DNA of 64,000 nt from Pseudomonadota bacterium (GTDB lineage: Bacteria; Desulfobacterota; Desulfarculia; Desulfarculales; Desulfarculaceae): NCBI GenBank assembly GCA_018896025.1, contig JAHIND010000023.1, forward strand, positions 1-64,000. Reading direction: 5' to 3'. This document shows, piece after piece, positions 30,554 through 39,893 of this stretch (within the stretch, counting starts at the first letter, position 1; every line of letters begins with the position of its first letter). A program made the translations under genes and the position numbers. The notes below the pieces were generated by a model. The model was not told where the DNA came from, ran no database searches, and was given only the letters and a program-made list of their open reading frames with translations.

Positions 30554-31990
30554 ATGCCCCGTAAAGCCTTTGCCCTCTTCGCCTTGTTGTTGACCGCGCT
30601 CATCCTCTGCGCTCCCACCTCCCAGGCCGCCGCGCCCAACTACCCCGAGGTGGTGTTCATCCTGGATGCCTCGGGCAGCATGTGGGGCCAGGCCGGCGGC
30701 AAGGCCAAGATCGCCATCGCCAAGGAGGTCATGGCCCAGGCGGTGCCGGGCCTGCCCGCCGAGGTGCGTTTGGGCCTGGTGGCTTACGGCCACCGCAAAA
30801 AGGGCGACTGCTCCGACGTGGAAGTATTGGTGGCCCCCGGCTCCAGCGACCGGGCGGGCCTGCTAAATAAGGTCCAGGCCCTGAGCCCCAAGGGCAAGAC
30901 GCCCATCGCCGGCTCGCTGAAGCAGACCGCCGAGATGCTCAAGTCCAAGGAGAACGAGACCACCATCGTGCTGGTCAGCGACGGCATGGAGACCTGCGAC
31001 GCCGACCCCTGCGGGGTGGTCAAGGCCCTCAAGGCCGGCGGCATAAAGTTCGTCTTGCACGTGGTGGGCTTCGACGTGGACGCCAAGGGCAAGGAGCAAC
31101 TCACCTGCCTGGCCCAGGCGGGCGAGGGCAAGTACTTCAGCGCCGGGGACGCGGCCGGGCTGCTGGCCGCCTTGGAGGCGGTGAAAAAAGAGGTCACCGT
31201 AAAGGTGGAAGCGGCCAAGACCACCACCACCAAGGCCAAGAGCCGCCTGGGCAAGCTGAAGATGAGCCTGCCCGCCGACTCGCTGAAGAGCCTGGCTGGG
31301 TTCCGCATCATCCGCCTGAAGGACAACAAGGTGCTCAAGGAGGCCAAGAAGGTGGAGGGCGAGCATCCTCTGTTGGCCGGCAAGTACAAGGTGGTGCTTC
31401 TGTTCGCCCAGCCCAACTACCGCAAGCCCGACGAGGCGGTTCTGGGCGAGTATGAGATCAAGGGCGGCGAGGTCACCGAGGTAGTCCTGGGCGCGGTGGC
31501 CATCAACATCGCCAAGGAGCTGACCCAGGCGGTGGAGGGCGTGAGCCTGATCGACCAGAAAAGCGGCCAGCCCTTCATCACCCACGTCAGCCGCGACAAC
31601 GACTATTACATGTACAAGACCCGCCCGGTGCCGCCTGGCACTTACGCCCTGCGCCTGCACTACAGCCTCAGCCCCGAACCCACGGTGGTGGCCAAGGACC
31701 TCAAGGTGTCGGCGGGACAGACCGCCACGGCCACGGTGGACAGCGGCATCGCCCTCAAGAAGGCCCCCGGGGTGACCGCCTGGAATCTCCACCCCAATGG
31801 CCAGGACAAGCCCATCCTCCAGGTGCGCCGCCGCTTTGACAACGACTTCCCGCTATGGAAGGCCTTCGCCGTGCCGCCGGGAAGCTACGACCTATACGTG
31901 CTGCAAAAGGGCATGACCGAGCCCCTGCCGGTGGGCGAGGGCATCAAGGTGGAAAAAGGCAAGACCGTGGTCTTCGACGCCGGTATTTAG
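30554..31990 (+). CDS. Secreted von Willebrand factor A domain protein
   Basis: A 478-residue exported protein. The signal peptide (1-26) is followed by a VWA domain: VVFILDASGSMWG (MIDAS DxSxS), TPIAGSLKQTAEML with the threonine ligand, and IVLVSDGMETCDADPC with the aspartate ligand. The rest is repeated beta-rich modules of about 90 residues (GEHPLLAGKYKVVL, RPVPPGTYALRLH, FAVPPGSYDLYVL), which look like tandem carbohydrate- or protein-binding folds. A role in surface or periplasmic binding is inference. GGGAGGCC precedes the ATG. It returns to GC-rich codon use. Confidence 0.8.
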   Translation: MPRKAFALFALLLTALILCAPTSQAAAPNYPEVVFILDASGSMWGQAGGKAKIAIAKEVMAQAVPGLPAEVRLGLVAYGHRKKGDCSDVEVLVAPGSSDRAGLLNKVQALSPKGKTPIAGSLKQTAEMLKSKENETTIVLVSDGMETCDADPCGVVKALKAGGIKFVLHVVGFDVDAKGKEQLTCLAQAGEGKYFSAGDAAGLLAALEAVKKEVTVKVEAAKTTTTKAKSRLGKLKMSLPADSLKSLAGFRIIRLKDNKVLKEAKKVEGEHPLLAGKYKVVLLFAQPNYRKPDEAVLGEYEIKGGEVTEVVLGAVAINIAKELTQAVEGVSLIDQKSGQPFITHVSRDNDYYMYKTRPVPPGTYALRLHYSLSPEPTVVAKDLKVSAGQTATATVDSGIALKKAPGVTAWNLHPNGQDKPILQVRRRFDNDFPLWKAFAVPPGSYDLYVLQKGMTEPLPVGEGIKVEKGKTVVFDAGI

Positions 31991-32002
31991 GGGAGGGCGG
32001 TC

Positions 32003-32656
32003 ATGAAGAAGCTGTCTCTAATCCTGACGGCCTTGGCCCTGTGCCTGGCTGTGGCCGCTCCGGCCCTGGCCGAGTCGCGCTGCCTTCGGGTGCAGCTGGA
32101 CGGCACCATAAAGCTGAGGCCCAAAAACCCGGCCGCCACCCATGGCCAGCCGGGCAACGCCATGACTTCTTGCCAGACCAACGGCAAGTTTCACATCGAG
32201 CTGATCTTCCCGGAAAAGGGCGGCCCGGCCACCAGCCAAAAAAACTGGGTGGTGATCTCAGGCTTCCATTGCCCGCCGGACGCGCCTGGGGCCAGATGCA
32301 AACAAGAGGCCCACGCCGACACCTTTTATCCCCGGCCCTTTAAATTGGAGGCCGCAGCCACGCCGGAAGGGGCCTTCAACTACGTGCTGGAGTTTCGACT
32401 GGCCCAGCTGCCCCCGGCCAGCCCCATCACCATAACCATCCAGTGCGAGGGCGCGCCGGCGGACGTCAGCGACTATGGCTCCAACTACCGCCAGCTCATG
32501 CTGCCCTGGCACCTCAACAAGATGGTGCTGAACGCGGCGCTGAACAAGTCGCGCCACAAGCACCCGCCGGTGATGGAGTTGCCGCCGTTTCTTTTGGCCG
32601 ACGTGGAGTGGGACGAACTGGTCACCCTGGTGCCTTGCGAGAACTTCAAGTATTAG
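32003..32656 (+). CDS. Secreted protein of unknown function, 217 aa
   Basis: A signal peptide (residues 1-23, ending APALA) and a ~194-residue mature domain with six cysteines, including CQTNG, HCPPDAPGARC and VPCENF. It is 12 bases behind the VWA gene with its own GGGGAGGG, so the two are probably one unit and may work together outside the membrane. No family recognised. Confidence 0.65.
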   Translation: MKKLSLILTALALCLAVAAPALAESRCLRVQLDGTIKLRPKNPAATHGQPGNAMTSCQTNGKFHIELIFPEKGGPATSQKNWVVISGFHCPPDAPGARCKQEAHADTFYPRPFKLEAAATPEGAFNYVLEFRLAQLPPASPITITIQCEGAPADVSDYGSNYRQLMLPWHLNKMVLNAALNKSRHKHPPVMELPPFLLADVEWDELVTLVPCENFKY

Positions 32657-33255
32657 GCCGGACGTAAGTTGGATGTTGGGTTTCGGGCTGCGCCCTCTAC
32701 CCAACCTACACTTACGTAGATGGCCTCGAAACCGGCCTTCATATAGAGATGGCGTAGGTTGGGTAGAGCGAAGCGAAACCCGACAATCCCTCTCTCCAAC
32801 AATTGCGATTTGTCATTGCGAGGCCGGGCAGAGGCCAGCGTGTGGTGGGACATGGTGGTTAGGTATGCCCGGCCGTGGCAATCTTCCGTTTCCCTCGTCC
32901 TGCCTAGGTTCATGAGACATTGCCGCACCACCCGCCATGCTACGCGTGATCCCGCTCGGGGGAAGACGACTATTTGCCCGATAGACACTAACGCCGACCG
33001 CCTCCACCACCTACCCGCCGCCCAATCGTAACCATCAAGCCCCTTGACCGGGCCGGTCGTGCGCCCGGATAATTTAGGTATGGAGCCATAAATTTGGTGG
33101 GGAAGCACCTGGAGTTCAACCCAGGCGGATATCGATCTCCCGCTCACGCGCTCCTTCTAGCCTCTCCCGCGCCGCCCACGCTTGAGCGCATTCAGCTCAC
33201 CATGGCGATACATCTCCCGCTCCAGCCGCGTCCTCGCCCCGCAAGGAGGAATGCC
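32657..33255. repeat. Intergenic with composite REP-like repeats
   Basis: No gene is supported. Bases 32680-32792 are an inverted pair of the GTAGGTTGGGT element. Bases 32814-32886 hold CATTGCGAGGCCGGGCAGAG and its partner GCCCGGCCGTGGCAATCTTC, which recur at 53548-53618. A ribosome site AAGGAGGA (33243-33250) belongs to the next gene. Confidence 0.65.
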
Positions 33256-33849
33256 ATGCAAAAAAAGGTGCGTTACTCACATCCGGCCCACTTCAACTAC
33301 GAGACCTTGGCCGAGATCTGCGACATCCTCAGCACGGCGGGCAAACTCAGCCAGGCGGCCAGGGCGGTGGTCACTTACCTCACCCACCACCTGAAGCTCA
33401 AGGGCGCGGCGCTCATGCTGCTGAACCGGCGCAGCAAAAAGCTGGAGGTCGCCGCGGCCCAGGGGCTCAGCGACTTCTACCTCAACAAGGGACCCATCAG
33501 CGCGGCCCGCTCCATCGCCGCCTCCATCAGCGACGGCCCGGTGGCCATCTTCAACGTGCGCGACGACCCGCGCCTGCAATACCCCGAGGAGGCCGAGCGC
33601 GAGGGCATCGAGTCCATCCTAAGCGTGCCCTTGGTGCTGAGGGGAAAGCCCTTGGGGGTGCTGCGGCTCTACACCGCCGATCCCTGGGAATTCACCATGG
33701 AGGACATCACCTTCGTGCAGGCCGTATCCCTGATGCTGGCCCTGGTGCTGGACGACATCCGGGTTTCCGGCGCCTACAAGACCTCCATCGAGGTGCTCAA
33801 GGAACTGCGCACCCCTATACGCCGCGCCAAGCGCACCCTGCACGAGTAG
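33256..33849 (+). CDS. GAF-domain protein
   Basis: A 197-residue cytoplasmic protein made of one GAF domain: LSTAGKLSQAARAVVTYL, LKGAALMLLNRRSKKLEVAA, GLSDFYLNKG, then ESILSVPLVLRGKPLGVLRLY. GAF domains bind small ligands such as cyclic nucleotides or hold redox cofactors. There is no output domain, so it may regulate a partner or act as a single-domain sensor. The ATG at 33256 has a near-perfect AAGGAGGA 5 bases upstream. Confidence 0.85.
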   Translation: MQKKVRYSHPAHFNYETLAEICDILSTAGKLSQAARAVVTYLTHHLKLKGAALMLLNRRSKKLEVAAAQGLSDFYLNKGPISAARSIAASISDGPVAIFNVRDDPRLQYPEEAEREGIESILSVPLVLRGKPLGVLRLYTADPWEFTMEDITFVQAVSLMLALVLDDIRVSGAYKTSIEVLKELRTPIRRAKRTLHE

Positions 33850-33879
33850 GGGCAACCTGGACGCCTCGGGCGTCTGGAC

Positions 33880-33926
33880 GGCCGGGCCGCTGAACTCTAG
33901 AGAGGGGCGGCCCGGCCTAATTTTTT
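33880..33926 (+). terminator. Terminator after the GAF gene
   Basis: An 11-bp stem GGCCGGGCCGC / GCGGCCCGGCC with a 16-base loop and TAATTTTTT. Confidence 0.85.
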
Positions 33927-33944
33927 GCTGGCGGCAACGACGAG

Positions 33945-34244
33945 GAAATATCGCGGGTTAAAATATTGGATAGATTATAGGTCATAATTTTATTGACGCG
34001 CAACGGATGAACGGCGCAAGATGAGGCAAAAATTTAAATATTTAGAGTTACCGCAACGTAACGCTACCCCTTTGCTTCAAGAGTGTTCCGGACTGCTTTC
34101 ATGGGGATCACGGGGAAACTTCACAATTAAAAAACTCTCTCGCAATATTGATTTAGTTTACAGCCACACACTAAATACCACATACAAACTTAAGATAGAG
34201 AGAGCGTAGCGCCTGTCTTTCAAACTGTAAGAGGGGGGATCACA
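33945..34244. other. AT-rich stretch upstream of the second island gene
   Basis: The base composition falls sharply here. A 62-codon ORF (34021-34209) has no ribosome site and no recognisable feature, so I do not call it. A ribosome site AGAGGGGG precedes the ATG at 34245. No repeats or att-like sequence were recognised. Confidence 0.4.
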
Positions 34245-35252
34245 ATGAAATATCATTATATATTTACAATTGTACTCCTTGTTGTTTCAACACTTTTTGG
34301 ATGCTTTACAACCGATATTTTTGCGTCGGACAAGGCAGGAGATATAATAAAAGACTGTAAATATAGCATTTCAGACAAAGCAACTTGGGAAGGAGATTGT
34401 ATCGTAGCGCTGGACGAGAAAGGGTTACTTGATAGATTCCCTTATAAAGACGGTGTATTTACTACTTTGGACAATAATTACAGGATACAAAGTGTTATAG
34501 TTCTCAATCTATCCAACAAAATTGGTCTTAAATTTTTTCCAAATAGAGATACTGTTGAATTGGTCGATATTGATGCGACAGAATTTATAGACCTTGCAAA
34601 TAAAGGCGTGAGTAACTGTGTAACTTTCCGAGAGAGCATATCATTTGATAGCTGGGTAAAAACTGGCGGCAATATAGAATTTTTAAAAAAATATAATCTG
34701 CTGCCATCCTCTGAAACGGAAAGAAAATTAAGAAAAATCAACCGCAATAATTTTGAAAATTATGTTTTTTCACGCAAACTCATGGCCGCCGGGCAAAGTT
34801 TATCAAATAGCGAAAAATTCGCACTTATGCTTGCTTCGGCTGGAATTGCCATGGCCGGTGTTTCCGTAATGACCAGAGGACTGTTAAATATGACAGGTGC
34901 GACCGGCTCAATTGGGTCATCATCTTCATGCGTTGCGAAATCATGCGGCAATGTCCATGTAAAATTTTCCGGACAATGGTTTTTAGGAACAATAAAAAGT
35001 GTAACCGTAGAGCTAATTAATAGGGATAGTCAAAATAAATATACCGAAGCAGGTTCTTGGGATAGCGTAGATTTTTTCGAGTTACCTTTTGGTAAATATG
35101 AATTCGTAATCAATGCCTTTGAACAGTCGGGACTCAGCGGCCAACAGCATACATTAAAAGGGAACTTTTCGCATAACTGCAAATCTAATCAAATATATAT
35201 TGATGCCGGAGGAGGTTTTGTAGATCCCTCAATAAATATATATTGCAATTAA
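34245..35252 (+). CDS. Exported AT-rich orphan protein, 335 aa
   Basis: The N-terminus is a signal or anchor sequence (YIFTIVLLVVSTLFGCFTT) with a possible lipobox cysteine at LFGC. The middle is a soluble part with CKYSISDKATWEGDC; a hydrophobic patch (LMLASAGIAMAGVSVMTRGLL) lies near residue 200; and the C-terminal beta-rich part carries SCVAKSCGNV and HNCKSNQ. No family recognised. It has AT-rich codons (ATA, TTA, AAT) unlike its GC-rich neighbours, a sign of transfer. AGAGGGGGG precedes the ATG. Confidence 0.6.
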   Translation: MKYHYIFTIVLLVVSTLFGCFTTDIFASDKAGDIIKDCKYSISDKATWEGDCIVALDEKGLLDRFPYKDGVFTTLDNNYRIQSVIVLNLSNKIGLKFFPNRDTVELVDIDATEFIDLANKGVSNCVTFRESISFDSWVKTGGNIEFLKKYNLLPSSETERKLRKINRNNFENYVFSRKLMAAGQSLSNSEKFALMLASAGIAMAGVSVMTRGLLNMTGATGSIGSSSSCVAKSCGNVHVKFSGQWFLGTIKSVTVELINRDSQNKYTEAGSWDSVDFFELPFGKYEFVINAFEQSGLSGQQHTLKGNFSHNCKSNQIYIDAGGGFVDPSINIYCN

Positions 35253-35284
35253 CGCTTACACACATATTAAGTGATGCGCATTCA

Positions 35285-35842
35285 CTACGCGGCCAGCACC
35301 GCCCCCCGCGACAGGCGCACCTGGGGACGCTCCATGAGCCGCAGGCCCAGCCCGACGGCCAGGGACAGGGATTCATCAAAGGCCTTGGCCCCGACGTGCA
35401 TCTTTGGCTCGGCCAGATAAAACAAACCGCCCAGTTTTAGAAGCTCCTTGACCTGACGCAAAAACCCGGCCTGGTCCGGCACCTCGTGCAGCATCCAAAA
35501 GGCCAGGACCAGATCCAGGCTGCCCGCGATATCGGCGGCTCCGAGATCGCCCGCCGCCACCTTTTTGGTCTGGATGCGCCCGGACAAACCGGCCCGCTGG
35601 GCCCGGTGCTCCACCCCGGCCAGCATCTTCTCCTGCAGGTCCATGGCGTAGACTTGGCCCGTCTCCCCCGCCAGCCGGGCCAGGCCCAGGGTGAAAAAGC
35701 CTATGCCGCAGCCTATGTCCGCGGCCCGGCCGCCGCGGCGCAGGTAGGGCCCCAGCATCTTTTCCGGGTCATGAAAAAGGCGGCGCACCGGGTTGTCAAA
35801 GGTATGAATCATCCACCAGGGGCATACGTGTTCATGGGCCAT
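35285..35842 (-). CDS. Class I SAM-dependent methyltransferase
   Basis: A 185-residue methyltransferase with the SAM motif AADIGCGIGFFTLGLARL, an acidic loop YAMDLQEKM and LDLVLAFWMLHEVPDQAGFL. It begins HEHVCPWWMIHTFDNPVR, seen in a group of small anaerobe methyltransferases. Substrate unknown. The ATG at 35842 has AAAGGATAG upstream. It lies between the AT-rich orphan and dnaN on the same strand as dnaN. Confidence 0.8.
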   Translation of the reverse strand: MAHEHVCPWWMIHTFDNPVRRLFHDPEKMLGPYLRRGGRAADIGCGIGFFTLGLARLAGETGQVYAMDLQEKMLAGVEHRAQRAGLSGRIQTKKVAAGDLGAADIAGSLDLVLAFWMLHEVPDQAGFLRQVKELLKLGGLFYLAEPKMHVGAKAFDESLSLAVGLGLRLMERPQVRLSRGAVLAA

Positions 35843-35986
35843 GGCTCTATCCTTTGCCGGTTTTGGGCAGGCCTCTAGGTGATTCACCGGCCCCATGGCC
35901 GGTGCGGCTACCGCCCAGCTTTTCCACCGCTATTAAAATCTATTTTATATTAGTTGGCTAGTAGCGAAGAGGGGATCGCCTTGGGG

Positions 35987-36286
35987 TCATTTATTCAGTT
36001 TTTCAGGCGGAGCCAAGCGCAGGGCCAGCCCGCAAACCACTCCCATGGGCCAGGCCCAGCATCCGGCCAGGGACCACAACCAAAGGCAGTTAATTTCATT
36101 ATTCTTATGCTTAAATGTACCCAGCATCCAGCGGTTGAACAGCAGTCCGCACAAACACCACAGGACCATGACCGCAATAAACATAAAGGAATCATAAAGA
36201 TAGGCCGCCAAGGACATGGCCGCCAAGCCCAAAAGGCAAAGCGCGCCGGCCCCGACGGCCATAAGATAGACAACCAATCTGCACAT
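35987..36286 (-). CDS. Small membrane protein, 99 aa
   Basis: Three hydrophobic helices fill residues 3-28, 32-52 and 65-86 (including LVVYLMAVGAGALCLLGLAA). GGGGGGAAGG precedes the ATG at 36284-36286. It sits right behind dnaN and has no recognised family. Confidence 0.55.
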   Translation of the reverse strand: MCRLVVYLMAVGAGALCLLGLAAMSLAAYLYDSFMFIAVMVLWCLCGLLFNRWMLGTFKHKNNEINCLWLWSLAGCWAWPMGVVCGLALRLAPPEKLNK

Positions 36287-36366
36287 AACGGCCTTCCCCC
36301 CAGAAGCCGACGGAGCCCCAAGCTGGGGCTCCGCTTGCAATCAGACTATGTTTTGCTGCCGTAGCC

Positions 36367-37482
36367 CTACAGGCGCATGGGCATTATCACGCTGAGGAAT
36401 CCTTCGTCCGCCTCGCCCTTGATCAGGCAGGGATGCTGCTCGTCCACGAAGCCCAGGGTGATCTCCTCGCTCTTCATGGCCCCGCACAGGTCCAGGAAGT
36501 AACGGGCGTTGAAACCCACGCTCAGGGCGTCCCCGTCGTAGTCCACTTCAAGGGCCTCGCGGGCCTCGCCCAGATCCGGGTTCTGGCTCACCACCTCCAA
36601 GAGGCCTTCCTTGAAGTCCAGCTTCACGCCCTGGAAGCGGTCCGTGGCCAGGATGGCCACCCGCCGGAGCACCTCGGAGAAGGCCTGGCGGTTCACCACC
36701 ACGTTCTTCTTGCTCACCTTGGGAATGACCACCTCGTAGTCCGGGAAGGAGCCTTCCTGCATGCGCAGCACCAGGCGAGCCCCGCCCAGGGACAGGGAGG
36801 CATAGCTTTGATTGAGCCCTAGGGAGATGGTCTCCGCGTCCTCGGCCATCTTGCGCATCTCGGCCACGCCCTTGCGGGGGATGATCACCCCGCCGTCCAG
36901 GGCGAAGCCCTCCAGGCCCTCCAGGGAGCGATCCACCAGGGACAGGCGGTGTCCGTCGGTGGAAACGAAACGCAGGTAGTCCGCGCCGTCGCGGTTGCGC
37001 TTTTGTATGTACAGACCGGCCAGGTTGAAGCGGGTGTCTTCCTGGGAGATGGAGAAGATGGTTTTTTCCACCATCTCGGCCAGCATCTGGCCGGACACGC
37101 TCAGCTCGGGGATGCCTTCCACGTCCGGCAGGTTGGGGAAGTCCTCGGCGGACAGCCCCACCAGGTTGAAGGAGGCCCGCCCGGCGGTGATATGCAGATA
37201 ATTATTTTCTTTTTCTTTGAGATAAATCTCTTCGGCGGGAAGCTCTTTGACGATCTCGTAGAGCTTGCGCGCGGGCACGGTCACCTTGCCCGGTTTGCTT
37301 ACCCTGGCGGCGCAGTGGCCCTGAAAGCTGGTTTCCAAGTCAGTGGCGGACACGGTGAGGCTCTCGTCCTCGGCCTCCAACAGCACGTTGGACAGGATGG
37401 GCATTGAGGTGCGACGCTCAACCACCGATTGAGATTTGCCCAAACCCTTGACCAAGTCTTCCTTGCGAACAGTTAGCTCCAT
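36367..37482 (-). CDS. dnaN: DNA polymerase III beta subunit (sliding clamp)
   Basis: A 371-residue beta clamp that encircles DNA and tethers polymerase III. It begins MELTVRKEDLVKGLGKSQSV and has the three repeated clamp folds; FPNLPDVEG, RDGADYLRFVSTDGHRLSLV and the C-terminal FLSVIMPMRL are characteristic. It lies behind dnaA on the same strand, with 0.8 kb of non-coding DNA that probably contains oriC. recF does not follow; a small membrane protein gene does. Confidence 0.97.
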   Translation of the reverse strand: MELTVRKEDLVKGLGKSQSVVERRTSMPILSNVLLEAEDESLTVSATDLETSFQGHCAARVSKPGKVTVPARKLYEIVKELPAEEIYLKEKENNYLHITAGRASFNLVGLSAEDFPNLPDVEGIPELSVSGQMLAEMVEKTIFSISQEDTRFNLAGLYIQKRNRDGADYLRFVSTDGHRLSLVDRSLEGLEGFALDGGVIIPRKGVAEMRKMAEDAETISLGLNQSYASLSLGGARLVLRMQEGSFPDYEVVIPKVSKKNVVVNRQAFSEVLRRVAILATDRFQGVKLDFKEGLLEVVSQNPDLGEAREALEVDYDGDALSVGFNARYFLDLCGAMKSEEITLGFVDEQHPCLIKGEADEGFLSVIMPMRL

Positions 37483-38152
37483 CTATCTTTCACCTTTGAA
37501 TTGCGGGATATAGGTGTTCTGGTCCACCTTAACCCAAACTCCGTTAACAGGGCAAGATAAACACTCCAGGCCCATCGCCTTACCCCTGAAATCCCGCCCT
37601 GGGCCGGGTTGATGCCGTTGCTTATGACCGCCTAATTTTAAAGCCCTACTTTTCATTAGGGCATGAAATATATTGTGAACTACTGGGTAATTGCAACAAG
37701 CTTATAAATAACTATTAGTTGCAGCACATTTTCTGCATGGTGTTGAATATTAATTCACAACATACTCACAGGGATCGCGGCCCGGCAATCTCATGAAATG
37801 AAGGATATCCAAGTCCTGGATCGGTGCCGCCGACCCCCAACCATACCAGGACCCGGCCGCATGCAAAACCAAAGCTGATTCCTGGATAGTTCCAGGCCGA
37901 AGCGATCTGGTTTCCTCTTATTCAGACCCATGGAGACGGAACCAGGGACTCTGGGCTCCACTTCCACCCGAGGCACGCCTCCCCGGGATCCGCGCCTCGG
38001 ACCGTGCGTCTTATCTTGAACCATGAGCCGCCCCAGCCCGGCGGTCGCGGGGCGCTCTTTTTACTTACCTGCTCTTGCCGGTTACGCGGAGGGTGGGACG
38101 TTTTCCAGCCTCCTGGGCGCGGCGCTTTTATGATTATTATCTCTTAATTATT
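37483..38152. other. Non-coding DNA between dnaN and the origin core
   Basis: About 670 bases without a supported gene. The dnaN-proximal 300 bases are AT-rich with CATGAAATATATTGTGAACT-like sequence and a near-palindrome GTTGAATATTAATTCACAAC (37742-37761). A 78-codon reverse ORF at 37791-38024 is Arg/Gly/Pro-rich and is probably not a gene. Bases 38128-38152 are an AT-rich tract leading into the trinucleotide repeats. Confidence 0.45.
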
Positions 38153-38333
38153 TAGTAATAATAGTAGAGGGATGCTTAAAGGTGGAAAACTGTCTCAACT
38201 CTCGGTAACTAAAGGGATAAGTTCTCCACCGCCCTGTGCACCGGTTATGATTTTTTCCACCGTGGGGCCGGTTTCCCAGGGGTTTTCCACCGCCTAGTCA
38301 CCCTGTTTGCTCTGGCGGATTGCGTTTTCCACC
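38128..38333. other. Candidate chromosomal origin oriC
   Basis: Between dnaA and dnaN lies an AT-rich tract (38128-38152), then five trinucleotides TAG-TAA-TAA-TAG-TAG (38153-38167) that match the DnaA-trio pattern. TTTTCCACC or its complement GGTGGAAAA follows at 38181-38189, 38253-38261, 38283-38291 and 38325-38333, with TTCTCCACC at 38222-38230. The boxes differ from the E. coli consensus TTATCCACA mainly in the last base. The order (unwinding tract, trio, boxes) fits a basal origin unwinding system. I saw no TTATCCACA in the gap. Confidence 0.6.
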
Positions 38334-39622
38334 GCCCGCACCGTGTCGGCCAGCTCCGGGTCCTGCACCAGGAGCTTCTCCACCCGCTGCACCCCCTTGA
38401 CCACCGTGGAGTGGTCCTTGCCCCCCAGGGCTTGGCCTATCTCCGGGAAAGAGGCGTTGGTCAGGCGGCGTGCTAGAAACATGGCCACCTGGCGGGGGCG
38501 GCTGATGTCCCGGCTCTTGCGCGAGCTCTTGAGGTCCGCCGGGCGCACCCCGTAATGAGCCGACACCACCCGGAGCACGTCTTCCACCCCCACCAGGTGC
38601 TCGTTGGCCAGGGGGCCCAACACCTGGCGGGCCAGCTCCAGACTAACCTCGGTGCCCCGCAGGCGGCTGACCGCCATGAGCCGGTTTAGGTAGCCCTCCA
38701 GCACCCGGATGGACGACTCGGGCTGGCCCGCCAGATAGGCGGCCACCTGGCGGCTGAGCACCACCCCCTTTTCCGTGGCCTTGCGCTGCAAAATGGCCAG
38801 CTTGGTCTCGGTGTCCGGGGTTTGCAAATCGGCCAACAGGCCCCACTCGAAGCGGGTGCGCAAACGGCTGGCCAGGCCGGGAATGTCCCGGGGCAGCTTG
38901 TCGCTGGTGAGAACTATCTGGCGTCCCGCCTGGAACAGGGCGTCGAAGGTGTGGAAAAACTCCTCCTGGGTGCGCTCGCGGCCCGAGAGGAACTGGATGT
39001 CCTCGATGATCAGGCTGTCCACACGGCGGTACTTGTCGCGAAAGGTCTGGATGCCGTCGAAGCGCACCGCCTGGATCAGCTCGTTGGAATAGGCTTCAGA
39101 GGAGGTGTAGTGCACCCGGTAGGCGGTTTCGCGGTTCACCAGGCGGTTGGCCACCGCGCTCACCAGGTGGGTCTTGCCCAGGCCCGAGCCGCCGAAGATC
39201 ATCAGGGGGTTGTACTGGCCCCCCGGTGCGTCGGCCACCGCCTGGCAGGCGGCGTGGGCCAGCTCGTTGCAGGGGCCCACCACGAAGGAATCGAAGGTGT
39301 AGGCGGCGTTGAGGTTGATGCCCGCCGGGCGGGACTTGGGGGGCGGCGGCTGGATCACCGCGGCCTTGGCCTGCACCTGCTCCGGCGAGACCTCGAAGGC
39401 GGCGTCCAGGGAGCGGCCCATCTCCCGGTTGAGGGCTTCGTTCAGAAGTTTGCTGTAGCGTTCGGCGATCCATTCGGCGAAAAACCGGTTGGGCACTGTG
39501 AAAACCGCCCGGCTTTCCTCCAACCGCATGGCCAGGGGGGCAAACCACGTTTCATATTCTTGAGAGCTGACCGATGCGCGCAAATGTCTGGCCACACCAG
39601 GCCACGGATCGTGAACCGGCAA
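38294..39622 (-). CDS. dnaA: Chromosomal replication initiator DnaA
   Basis: A 442-residue DnaA. Domain I is at 1-75, a linker to about 105 (PPPPKSRPAGINLN), then the AAA+ core with Walker A FGGSGLGKTHL near 144, Walker B SLIIEDIQFLSGRE near 208 and sensor ILTSDKLPRDI. The C-terminal DNA-binding domain IV holds DHSTVVKGVQRVEKLL. Its gene is followed by the probable origin and dnaN on the minus strand. Upstream the 270-base gap to cooC is a divergent promoter region. Confidence 0.97.
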   Translation of the reverse strand: MPVHDPWPGVARHLRASVSSQEYETWFAPLAMRLEESRAVFTVPNRFFAEWIAERYSKLLNEALNREMGRSLDAAFEVSPEQVQAKAAVIQPPPPKSRPAGINLNAAYTFDSFVVGPCNELAHAACQAVADAPGGQYNPLMIFGGSGLGKTHLVSAVANRLVNRETAYRVHYTSSEAYSNELIQAVRFDGIQTFRDKYRRVDSLIIEDIQFLSGRERTQEEFFHTFDALFQAGRQIVLTSDKLPRDIPGLASRLRTRFEWGLLADLQTPDTETKLAILQRKATEKGVVLSRQVAAYLAGQPESSIRVLEGYLNRLMAVSRLRGTEVSLELARQVLGPLANEHLVGVEDVLRVVSAHYGVRPADLKSSRKSRDISRPRQVAMFLARRLTNASFPEIGQALGGKDHSTVVKGVQRVEKLLVQDPELADTVRAVENAIRQSKQGD

Positions 39623-39893
39623 ATCAACCTCGTTTAATCTTAGGATGTTAATATGTTAGGAGGGTGAGCGGACCCAGCTTCGCACCCCCTGACGCCAATA
39701 AGCAGCCCAACTACGTAGATTGGGTTTTTTCTCTGCTGAAATTTAATGATAAAGACTACCACCCCTGGGGCGCAACCACAAATATTCACAGGTTGCCGGG
39801 CCGTTAGGTGAAATGCCTTGACAGCCTGGGGAGTATCGCATAGCTTTAATTTTCATAACTCATTACTAATAAACAATTTCGGGAGTAATTGCC
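39623..39893. other. Divergent region between dnaA and the acs operon
   Basis: No gene is seen in 270 bases. It probably carries the dnaA promoter and a promoter for cooC2, but I could not identify clear -35/-10 pairs. GGGAG (39881-39885) is the ribosome site of cooC2. Confidence 0.4.

Noticed and set aside
34021..34209. A 62-codon ORF in the second AT-rich island
   Set aside because: No ribosome site, no recognisable domain and no coupling to the next gene.
37791..38024. A 77-codon reverse ORF between dnaN and dnaA
   Set aside because: Arg/Gly/Pro-rich, no ribosome site or family, and it lies in the probable origin region.
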